NCBI GenBank assembly: GCA_023389045.1
Contig: JAEWEZ010000001.1
Location: 1 to 5,833, forward strand
Length of the DNA: 5,833 nt
Direction of reading: 5' to 3'
DNA from: Actinomycetes bacterium
GTDB taxonomy: Bacteria > Actinomycetota > Actinomycetes > Actinomycetales > Dermabacteraceae
This document shows, piece after piece, positions 1-5,229 of this stretch (positions are counted from its first letter, which is position 1; every line of letters starts with the position of its first letter). The notes below the pieces were generated by a model. The model saw nothing but the letters and a program-made list of their open reading frames with translations. It did not search any database and was not told where the DNA came from. Both the position numbers and the translations under genes were made by a program.

Positions 1-996
1 GTCTTGCACCGTCCGTTCGGGCGCCGGGTCTGCTCCTCGCGCAAGTTCCAACACTTCGGCCGCGTCGGTGACGAGCACCGCTCCCCTCTCTCGCACGAGC
101 ACATGGCATCCGGCACTCGAGGGAGAAGTGACAGGTCCAGGGACAGCACCGACCGGACGTGAGAGGTCGTCGGCCCATCGTGCGGTGTTGAGCGCGCCGG
201 AACGGAAGGCAGCTTCGACCACGACGGTTGCCTCGCTCAGTGCCGCGATCAGACGATTTCGCGCGAGGAAGCGCCAGCGGGTCGGGGCGGTTCCCGGTGG
301 AGACTCTGACAGCAGCACACCGTGCTCAGCGATCTGGTCAAAGAGGGCACTGTTCCCGCGCGGGTAGACGGAGTCGAGTCCGCAGGCAAGCACGGCCACG
401 GTGCCTCCTGTTCCACTACCGAGCGCGCCTCGATGGGCCGCGGCGTCGATTCCGTAGGCACCACCGGAGATCACGCTTCGCCCCCGGTCGGCCACGCCCA
501 GGGCGAGGCTCGCGGCTGTGTCGGTGCCATAGCTGCTGGCCGCACGTGAGCCGACCAGGGCGACGGGGCCCGCGTGGAGCAAGGGGAGCCTCTCGCTGGA
601 TCCTCGCGCATAAAGGCAGACGGGTTCTTGCTCCTCCAGGTCAGCGAGATATGCCGGCCAGGCATCATCGCCGGGGGCCAGCACTCGGATCCCGTGGTCG
701 ACGCAGGTGCGGGTGGTGGCGGCGAGATCGGTGCTCTCGAGTCGTGCCTGCCAGCGTTTCAGCGCCCGCTCGGCGCGTTCTTCCACATTGCTGCCGCCCG
801 CTCCGGGGGTGTCACTGTCGACGGGGAGATTTCCACCGGTTGCTGCGAGAAGGTCGTGTGCTGTGGCGGTGCGCGCCAGGCTGAGCGCCTCCTCCACCCC
901 GAGGACTGCGCGTAAGTGCTGGGCAATCTGGTCGGTGGGTTCGGCAATCAGGGACCACAGCACGCGGGCCCGACGTTGATTTGCTGAGCTGTTCAC
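1..996 (-). CDS. dprA: DNA-processing protein DprA (Smf), C-terminus cut by window edge
   Basis: DprA binds incoming single-stranded DNA in the cytoplasm during natural transformation, protects it and loads RecA. The frame is open from a GTG at 996 to base 1, giving 332 visible residues. An N-terminal helical region (about 10-120, starting LWSLIAEP) precedes the Rossmann-like DprA core. That core shows VGSR (148-151), SGGAYGID (177-184), ACGLD..YP (203-211), FLARNRLIAAL (243-253), VVVEA (258-262) and SGALNTA (266-272), all in the family's order. Actinobacterial DprA is usually nearer 380-400 residues, so the missing part is probably the C-terminal winged-helix domain. The GTG start overlaps the comM stop as GTGA and has a strong Shine-Dalgarno sequence 7 bases upstream, so translation is probably coupled to comM. 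Motif identity is clear; competence of this organism is not shown. Confidence 0.97.
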   Translation of the reverse strand, partial: MNSSANQRRARVLWSLIAEPTDQIAQHLRAVLGVEEALSLARTATAHDLLAATGGNLPVDSDTPGAGGSNVEERAERALKRWQARLESTDLAATTRTCVDHGIRVLAPGDDAWPAYLADLEEQEPVCLYARGSSERLPLLHAGPVALVGSRAASSYGTDTAASLALGVADRGRSVISGGAYGIDAAAHRGALGSGTGGTVAVLACGLDSVYPRGNSALFDQIAEHGVLLSESPPGTAPTRWRFLARNRLIAALSEATVVVEAAFRSGALNTARWADDLSRPVGAVPGPVTSPSSAGCHVLVRERGAVLVTDAAEVLELARGADPAPERTVQD

Positions 997-2555
997 TGCA
1001 GTTCTCCTCCTCGGAGAGTGAGGGCCCGGCCGATGTGGTCGGCGTCGGGGCGGTCGGTGCCGTCGAGGTCCGCGAGGGTCCAGGCCAGGCGGAGCACCCG
1101 GTCGTGTCCGCGCAGGGTGAGGGCTCCGCTGGTGAGGGCTTTTTCGAGGAGCCGACGGTGCTCGGCGGCCGGGGCGAGGGCACCGCGTAAGAGCGAGCCG
1201 GGGACCTGCGCGTTGAGGTGGATGCCGTGGGGCGCGAGACGTTCATGTTGGCGCTGCCGTGCGGCCTGCACTCGGCGGGCGATCACAGCACTGGACTCGG
1301 GGATTTCTTGCCCGTGAGCCCGCAGGTCGACAGCGCTCACGCCGACCCGCATGTCGATGCGATCGAGGATCGGACCGGAGAGGCGGGTCAGGTAGCGGCG
1401 CCTCTGCCCAGGGGTGCAGGTGCAGTCGGCGCCTTTGCCATGACCGCGGCCGCATGGGCAGGGGTTTGCCGCGAGAACGAGCTGAAATCGGGCTGGATAG
1501 CGGGTCACGCCGCGGGCACGGTGGATGCTCACATCACCGGTTTCGAGGGGTTCGCGCAGGGCCTCCAGAACGGATGCGGAAAACTCGGGGGCTTCATCGA
1601 GGAACAGCACCCCGGCGTGTGCACGGGAGACTGCTCCCGGCCGGGCAGTACCGGATCCGCCACCGACGATCGATGCCGGTGTGGCGGTGTGGTGCGGGTT
1701 TTCGAAGGGTGGGCGACGGATCAATCCGCTGGAGGCATCGAAGCGTCCGCACACCGAGTGCACGGCGGACACAGCCAGGGCGTCCTCTTCCGTGAGGCTC
1801 GGCAAAATCCCGGGCAAACGCGAAGCGATCATGGTTTTCCCGGCCCCGGGCGGTCCAAGCATCAGTAGATGATGGCCTCCAGCCGCGGCGACCTCGGCTG
1901 CGCACCGTGCCTGTGGCTGACCGAGCACATCGCTGAAATCAGCAGGGGTGGGGTGCGAAGGTGAGGCGCCTGCGCTGTGCTCCTGCTGATCGCGCGATGG
2001 GTGGAAGCCGCTCTCGTAGCTGGGCAGGTCCGGGACCTCGAGATCTGCACCCCACTGATGCAGCACCTCCCCCAAGCTATTCGCGCCAATCACTTCGATC
2101 CCGTCCACAAGCTGCGCCTCACTGAGGTTTGCGCTGGGCACGATCGCGCGGCTCACCCCTGCCTGCCGGGCAGCGATCAGAGCGGGGAGCACCCCGGGCA
2201 CGGGCCTAAGCCGCCCGTCCAATCCGAGTTCACCGAGGTGCACCACCTGGGCGGGGCCGGACACGTCGATCACTTCCTGTGCGGCGAGGACGGCCACAGC
2301 GATGGCGAGGTCAAAACCAGAGCCATGTTTGGGCATCCACGCCGGCTGCAAGTTCACGGTGATGCGACGCGGCGCGAGGGAGGCACCGCTGCGTCCAGCA
2401 GCGGCACGGACTCGATCGCGGGCTTGCAGCATGGACGAGTCGGGCAGGCCGACGAGCGAGAAGGCTGGTAGGCCAGCGGAGACATCGGCTTCGACGTCAA
2501 CGACGGTGCCCTCCAGACCGCTGAGCGCAATCGCGAGGGTGCGGGCGTGTCTCAT
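993..2555 (-). CDS. comM: ComM/YifB-family Mg-chelatase-like AAA+ ATPase (branch-migration helicase)
   Basis: In transforming bacteria ComM is a hexameric AAA+ helicase that promotes branch migration as internalised DNA is integrated; it is often annotated YifB or Mg chelatase-like. The protein is 520 residues, close to the usual family length of about 500-510. An N-terminal Lon-protease-like fold (about 1-165) includes SLVGLPDSS and PKHGSGFDLAIA (75-86). The AAA+ module follows with Walker A GPPGAGKT (234-241), Walker B VLFLDE (316-321), a sensor-like AANPCPCG (362-369), and LSGPILDRID (392-401). Four cysteines (366, 368, 378, 380) form the CxC...CxC cluster typical of the family. The C-terminal Mg_chelatase_C region (about 425-516) ends with LRGHDRVLRLAWTLADLD. 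The linker at about 172-205 is rather long and Ser/His/Pro-rich. The ATG overlaps the yraN stop as ATGA. It is a ComM rather than a true magnesium chelatase because the Lon-like domain is present and no chlorophyll genes are nearby. Confidence 0.97.
   Translation of the reverse strand: MRHARTLAIALSGLEGTVVDVEADVSAGLPAFSLVGLPDSSMLQARDRVRAAAGRSGASLAPRRITVNLQPAWMPKHGSGFDLAIAVAVLAAQEVIDVSGPAQVVHLGELGLDGRLRPVPGVLPALIAARQAGVSRAIVPSANLSEAQLVDGIEVIGANSLGEVLHQWGADLEVPDLPSYESGFHPSRDQQEHSAGASPSHPTPADFSDVLGQPQARCAAEVAAAGGHHLLMLGPPGAGKTMIASRLPGILPSLTEEDALAVSAVHSVCGRFDASSGLIRRPPFENPHHTATPASIVGGGSGTARPGAVSRAHAGVLFLDEAPEFSASVLEALREPLETGDVSIHRARGVTRYPARFQLVLAANPCPCGRGHGKGADCTCTPGQRRRYLTRLSGPILDRIDMRVGVSAVDLRAHGQEIPESSAVIARRVQAARQRQHERLAPHGIHLNAQVPGSLLRGALAPAAEHRRLLEKALTSGALTLRGHDRVLRLAWTLADLDGTDRPDADHIGRALTLRGGELQ
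1004..1011 (-). promoter_or_regulatory. Strong Shine-Dalgarno for dprA inside the end of comM
   Basis: On the minus strand AGGAGGAG lies 7 bases before the GTG at 996, within the codons for the last residues of ComM (RGGE). It fixes the dprA start and implies independent re-initiation as well as coupling at the GTGA overlap. Confidence 0.85.
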
Positions 2556-3022
2556 GCGCCCACCCCGCGCAGGTGCTCGAGAACCGTGGTGCCATGCGGG
2601 TCGAAATACACTGCCACGACGTCGATCCGCACATCAGCGTGCGGCGGGGAATGCTCCTGCAGGTATTGCCCGGTCAGTCGACGCAACTGTTGCAATTTTT
2701 GGGCGGTGACGGCGGCCTGTGGAACTCCGGTGACAAGGGACCGCCTGGTCTTCACCTCGGCGACCACCAGGGTGCGCCCGTCGAGGGCCACCACGTCGAT
2801 CTCTCCGCGGCCTAAGCGAATATTGCGGTGCAGCACGTGCATTCCGGCCGCCTGCAGATGGGCGGCGGCGAGGTCTTCTCCGAGGATTCCGAGTTCTCGG
2901 GCGCTCAGGCTGCGCAGTTTCGCCCCCGGGTCGGGGCGGCTCTCCTCAAGCAGTTTCTGGGCTCTGTGCAGTGCCGTTTCAGAGCGGCTGTGTCTGGGCG
3001 TCGCGGTGTTCGTGGTGTTCAT
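2552..3022 (-). CDS. yraN: YraN/UPF0102 family PD-(D/E)XK nuclease-like protein
   Basis: This is a YraN (UPF0102) protein, a small family with a restriction-endonuclease-like fold resembling Holliday-junction resolvases; its cellular substrate is not settled. The core starts at ARELGILGEDLAAAHL (41-56). The metal-binding pattern of the fold is visible as E49, GRGEIDVV (71-78, with E74 and D76), and VVAEVKTRR (86-94, with E89 and K91). It ends with RIDVVAVYF (132-140). The 156 residues exceed the usual length of about 115-125 because of a roughly 40-residue, Thr/Arg-rich N-terminal extension. The ATG at 3022 is the only obvious ATG or GTG before the core. The upstream GGTGG is a weak ribosome site, and a less common TTG/CTG start nearer the core cannot be excluded. 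The gene leads the yraN-comM-dprA unit after a 220-base gap and overlaps comM by 4 bases. The neighbours suggest a role in processing DNA for recombination, but that is inference. Confidence 0.93.
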   Translation of the reverse strand: MNTTNTATPRHSRSETALHRAQKLLEESRPDPGAKLRSLSARELGILGEDLAAAHLQAAGMHVLHRNIRLGRGEIDVVALDGRTLVVAEVKTRRSLVTGVPQAAVTAQKLQQLRRLTGQYLQEHSPPHADVRIDVVAVYFDPHGTTVLEHLRGVGA

Positions 3023-3025
3023 GCC

Positions 3026-3056
3026 ACCAGGGTGCTTGTTTTCTCTCCGCCCTGGT
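3026..3056 (-). promoter_or_regulatory. Inverted repeat in the yraN leader overlapping its ribosome-binding region
   Basis: Perfect 7-base arms ACCAGGG and CCCTGGT (3026-3032 and 3050-3056) enclose 17 bases. On the minus-strand transcript the second arm runs directly into GGC-ATG of yraN, so folding would bury the GGTGG that is the only ribosome-binding candidate. The arms are seen directly; control of translation by the structure is inference. Confidence 0.4.
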
Positions 3057-3065
3057 CAGGGGTGT

Positions 3066-3071
3066 GTATAA
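3066..3071 (-). promoter_or_regulatory. Weak -10-like element upstream of yraN
   Basis: The minus strand reads TTATAC about 44 bases before the yraN ATG, in an otherwise GC-rich gap. This would place a transcript start near 3056-3060, just ahead of the leader inverted repeat. No recognisable TTGACA-like -35 lies 16-18 bases upstream, so the call is weak. Confidence 0.25.
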
Positions 3072-3104
3072 CCCTGTATGGGGAGGAAACGCGCCCCATC
3101 GACG

Positions 3105-3119
3105 AGGCAGCCGCTGCCT
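3105..3119. repeat. Perfect 6-bp stem with 3-base loop
   Basis: AGGCAG (3105-3110) and CTGCCT (3114-3119) are perfectly complementary around a CCG loop. No T-run follows on either strand, so it does not look like a factor-independent terminator. It could be an RNA hairpin in read-through transcript or a small protein-binding palindrome. Confidence 0.4.
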
Positions 3120-3242
3120 GTTGTGCACGCGCATCCGTCGTATGTTCCGAACCGTCTCTCGTCCAGACACAATGCGCCCACCCGGACGCACCACGGCACA
3201 GCTCAAAACGACCGGCAGCTCCTCAGCGCCGCCCGAGTCTCC

Positions 3243-3548
3243 TTAGGACGGCATGGTCAGGTCCGGCTTCGCCAGCTCCTCGATATTGACGTCCTTGAAG
3301 GTGACCACGCGAACCGAGCGCACAAAACGATGGGAACGGTAGATGTCCCAGACCCACACATCAGCGAGGTTCAGCTCGTAGAACACCTCGCCCCCGGCAC
3401 TGCGCGGCTGCAGATCAACCTGGTTACACAGGTAAAAGCGCCGGTCCGTTTCCACCACGTAGGTGAAGAGGCTGACGACATCGCGGTATTCGCGAAACAG
3501 CTGCAGTTCGAGGTCGGCCTCGTAATTCTCGAGATCCTGACTGCTCAC
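3243..3548 (-). CDS. DUF2469 family protein, actinobacterial, function unknown
   Basis: The product is a 101-residue acidic soluble protein of the DUF2469 family, which has no established function and is characteristic of Actinobacteria. Recognisable family stretches are DLENYEADLELQLFREYRDV (5-24), VVETDRRFYLCNQVDLQ (31-47), LADVWVWDIYR (60-70) and the C-terminal VRVVTFKDVNIEEL (77-90). The frame stays open upstream to an ATG at 3650, but the GTG at 3548 is preferred. It has AGGAGGAG 5 bases upstream, overlaps the rnhB stop as GTGA, and gives the family's usual length and N-terminus; the longer version would add unrelated residues lying inside rnhB. There is no signal peptide or membrane segment. 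Its fixed position after rnhB suggests a role in the same transcript, but I would not assign one. Confidence 0.95.
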   Translation of the reverse strand: MSSQDLENYEADLELQLFREYRDVVSLFTYVVETDRRFYLCNQVDLQPRSAGGEVFYELNLADVWVWDIYRSHRFVRSVRVVTFKDVNIEELAKPDLTMPS

Positions 3549-4339
3549 CGGCTCTCCTCCTGCTGCGTGGCCTGCGGTGGCATCGTTTGCGCACCGCTGT
3601 CCCACAGTACGCCAGGGATTGGCGTCGGGGCAGGCCGTGTGAGCTTCCAACTGCGTCGATGCTGCTCATGCACGCCGTACTGTTGGATCGCTTCCCGGTG
3701 CGCGGCAGATCCGTACCCCTTGTTACGTGCCCACTGGTACTGCGGGGCCTGCTCATGCAGCCTCATCATCAGGGCGTCACGCTGCACTTTCGCCAGGATG
3801 CTCGCTGCGGCCACACTCGCACAGTCACGGTCAGCTGCCACCCGCACATGCACGGCGGGGGCTCCCGGGCCTCGGGCAGCAAGCGCGGCGCTCAGCACAT
3901 CGGCATTGCCATCCAGCAGGACCGCGTCGGGCACAACGTCTAAGGCATCCAGCGCTTTCAAGGCGGCCGCAGTCAGCGCAGCAACGATCCCGTCGGCATC
4001 AATCCGATCCGCACCAACCATTCCCACGGCACTGGCCGCAGCGGCCTGCTGAATAGGCTCCACGAGTTGTTCGCGACGGATCGCGGAAAGCTTCTTGGAA
4101 TCCCGCACGCCGGGCGGCAGAACCGTCGGATCTGAACCTCCAACAACCACCGCGCAGGCGCCCATTGCGACCGGGCCGGCGAGGGCGCCACGCCCCACCT
4201 CATCAATGCCGACGATGATGCGCGGTCCGGGCCCGCAGGCTGCAGCGATCTGCTGTTCCACCTCGAGCGTGGGGCCCGTCGCTATGGCGCGCGCCCTGCC
4301 TCCTGACGCCTGAGCGCTCACCGAGACCTCATCGCTCAC
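3545..4339 (-). CDS. rnhB: Ribonuclease HII
   Basis: RNase HII cuts 5' of ribonucleotides embedded in duplex DNA, starting ribonucleotide excision repair, and also removes RNA from RNA/DNA hybrids. The four acidic catalytic residues are present: D46 and E47 in GIDEVGRG, D143 in LLDGNAD, and D170 in AADRDCASVAAASILAK. NKGYGSAAHR (206-215) supplies the conserved tyrosine Y209 that recognises the ribonucleotide junction. At 264 residues it is slightly longer than the usual 200-250, with an N-terminal tail of about 38 residues and a Pro/Gln-rich end. The position before D170 that is normally Lys (KGD or KAD) is Ala168. The GTG at 4339 overlaps the lepB stop as GTGA but has no clear ribosome site. 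A second in-frame GTG at 4321 (residue 7) has GAGG 5 bases upstream and may be the true start. The product is cytoplasmic. Confidence 0.96.
   Translation of the reverse strand: MSDEVSVSAQASGGRARAIATGPTLEVEQQIAAACGPGPRIIVGIDEVGRGALAGPVAMGACAVVVGGSDPTVLPPGVRDSKKLSAIRREQLVEPIQQAAAASAVGMVGADRIDADGIVAALTAAALKALDALDVVPDAVLLDGNADVLSAALAARGPGAPAVHVRVAADRDCASVAAASILAKVQRDALMMRLHEQAPQYQWARNKGYGSAAHREAIQQYGVHEQHRRSWKLTRPAPTPIPGVLWDSGAQTMPPQATQQEESR
3554..3561 (-). promoter_or_regulatory. Strong Shine-Dalgarno for the DUF2469 gene inside the end of rnhB
   Basis: The minus-strand AGGAGGAG lies 5 bases upstream of the GTG at 3548 and encodes part of the last RNase HII residues (QEES). It decides the DUF2469 start in favour of 3548 over the far-upstream ATG at 3650. 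Confidence 0.85.
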
Positions 4340-5229
4340 GGATGATCGGGAACGTCTGCGAAAGCGTCGTTGCCGCCGCCGAGACCGCTCCAGCGTCCGA
4401 TCGGCCAGAAGACCACCTGGGCCTTACCGGTGATGTCGTCGATCGCGATGAAGGGGTCCTGGCCGAGTTCCTCGTGGTAGGCGGAATCGGCCGAGGCGAA
4501 ACGGTTATCCCCCATCACCCACACATGCCCCTCGGGCACCGTGACGTCGAAAGCGACCTGGCAGGCGGGCGTTTCCGGGTTGATGTAGGGCTCGTCGATC
4601 ACTGTGCCGTTGATCTGCAGCTGCGAGCCCTGCGATTCGCACACCACGTGGTCGCCGGGCATACCGATGAGGCGTTTGACCAGGTGATCCTGGGAGGGGT
4701 CGGGCGCCAGGCCAATGAGGCTGAGCACCATCATGAAGCGCACCCGCAGGGTCGGGTTATCGGTGGCATCCCCGGGGATCCAGTTCGCGGTGTCCTCGAA
4801 GACGATCACATCGCCGCGTTCCAGGTCGAACACACCGGGGTGGAGTTTCGAGACCAGGATCTTGTCATCCTGCAGCAGCGTCGGGTTCATCGAGGCCGAG
4901 GGGATGTAAAACGGCTGGACCAGGAAGGTTTTGACCAGCACCGCGATCAGAACCGCGACAGCCATGGTGATCAGGGTGTCCAGCCAGACCGGAAGGTTCC
5001 GGCGCGAAGGACGACGCGAGATCCGCGAGGGGCGCTCACCGCGGTGGGCAGGAGCCTCATCCTGCGTGGGATCCGACGGGGTGGAAGTGCCCGACGGGGA
5101 GGAGGAGGCCGACGGGGAGGAGGCCAACGGGGACGCCGCCTGCGAAGCGGAAGCCGCCGGGGTGGGCAAAGGGCCACCGGGGCCGTCCGCAGACGGCGAC
5201 GGCAGGGCGGGGTCGCGTGGCTCAGTCAT
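4336..5229 (-). CDS. lepB: Type I signal peptidase with long Pro/Ala/Ser-rich cytoplasmic tail
   Basis: This membrane serine protease (family S26) removes signal peptides from proteins exported by Sec and Tat. It is 297 residues from the ATG at 5229. The first 60 residues are low-complexity Pro/Ala/Ser, followed by a basic stretch (63-77, RGERPSRISRRPSRR) and one membrane helix (about 82-103). The S26 boxes follow in order: IPSASMNPTL with nucleophile S113, RGDVIVF (138-144), LVKRLIGMPGD with general-base K185, and GDNRFASADS (240-249). The frame is open to an earlier ATG at 5298, but the chosen start overlaps the upstream paralogue by 8 bases (ATGACTGA) and removes 23 residues that resemble nothing in the family. 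No good ribosome site precedes it, so it probably depends on coupling to the upstream gene. It is the closer match to the usual single LepB next to rnhB. Confidence 0.95.
   Translation of the reverse strand: MTEPRDPALPSPSADGPGGPLPTPAASASQAASPLASSPSASSSPSGTSTPSDPTQDEAPAHRGERPSRISRRPSRRNLPVWLDTLITMAVAVLIAVLVKTFLVQPFYIPSASMNPTLLQDDKILVSKLHPGVFDLERGDVIVFEDTANWIPGDATDNPTLRVRFMMVLSLIGLAPDPSQDHLVKRLIGMPGDHVVCESQGSQLQINGTVIDEPYINPETPACQVAFDVTVPEGHVWVMGDNRFASADSAYHEELGQDPFIAIDDITGKAQVVFWPIGRWSGLGGGNDAFADVPDHP
5093..5137. repeat. Imperfect short tandem repeat encoding the Pro/Ala/Ser tail of LepB
   Basis: On the plus strand three imperfect units beginning GACGGGGAGGAGG, GACGGGGAGGAGG and AACGGGG (18, 15 and 12 bases) follow one another. 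On the coding strand they read as Ser/Pro/Ala-rich codons in the cytoplasmic tail (about residues 31-45). All units are multiples of three, so copy-number change would keep the frame. Confidence 0.6.

Larger units (their letters stand above)
3023..3242. other. Non-coding gap between DUF2469 gene and yraN
   Basis: This is the only substantial non-coding stretch in the window; every other junction overlaps. No plausible small gene is seen on either strand. It holds three small inverted repeats (3026-3056, 3079-3098 with 5-base arms, and 3105-3119) and a TTATAC element on the minus strand at 3066-3071. Immediately after the DUF2469 stop the minus strand is GC-rich and can form only a weak stem, GGCGG/CTGCC with one G-T pair, before a TTTT, so I do not call a terminator. 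The likely role is a 5' leader and possibly a promoter region for yraN-comM-dprA. Confidence 0.6.

Noticed and set aside
228..884. Plus-strand open frame of 218 codons
   Set aside because: It is antisense to dprA; the product is almost entirely Arg/Gly/Pro/Ser, a typical shadow of high-GC coding sequence.
812..1246. Minus-strand frame of 144 codons spanning the comM-dprA junction
   Set aside because: It is out of frame with both genes, has Thr/Ser/Pro-rich composition and no motif, and both real frames are well supported.
3138..3156. LexA-box-like sequence (GTATGTTC followed by CGA)
   Set aside because: Only one half resembles the actinobacterial LexA site; the other half has several mismatches and the spacing is off by one, so SOS control cannot be supported.
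2979..3206. Possible 75-residue minus-strand gene in the gap before yraN
   Set aside because: It ends inside yraN in another frame, has a basic His/Trp-rich composition without resemblance to a known family, and no good ribosome site was seen.
3195..3240. Terminator after the DUF2469 gene
   Set aside because: The best minus-strand stem is only 5 pairs with a G-T wobble and a 10-base loop, and the following TTTT is short and displaced.
3078..4052. Plus-strand open frame of 324 codons
   Set aside because: It lies opposite DUF2469 and rnhB, both of which have clear family motifs. Its translation is Arg/Ser/Ala-rich with no recognisable domain, as expected for the antisense of high-GC genes.
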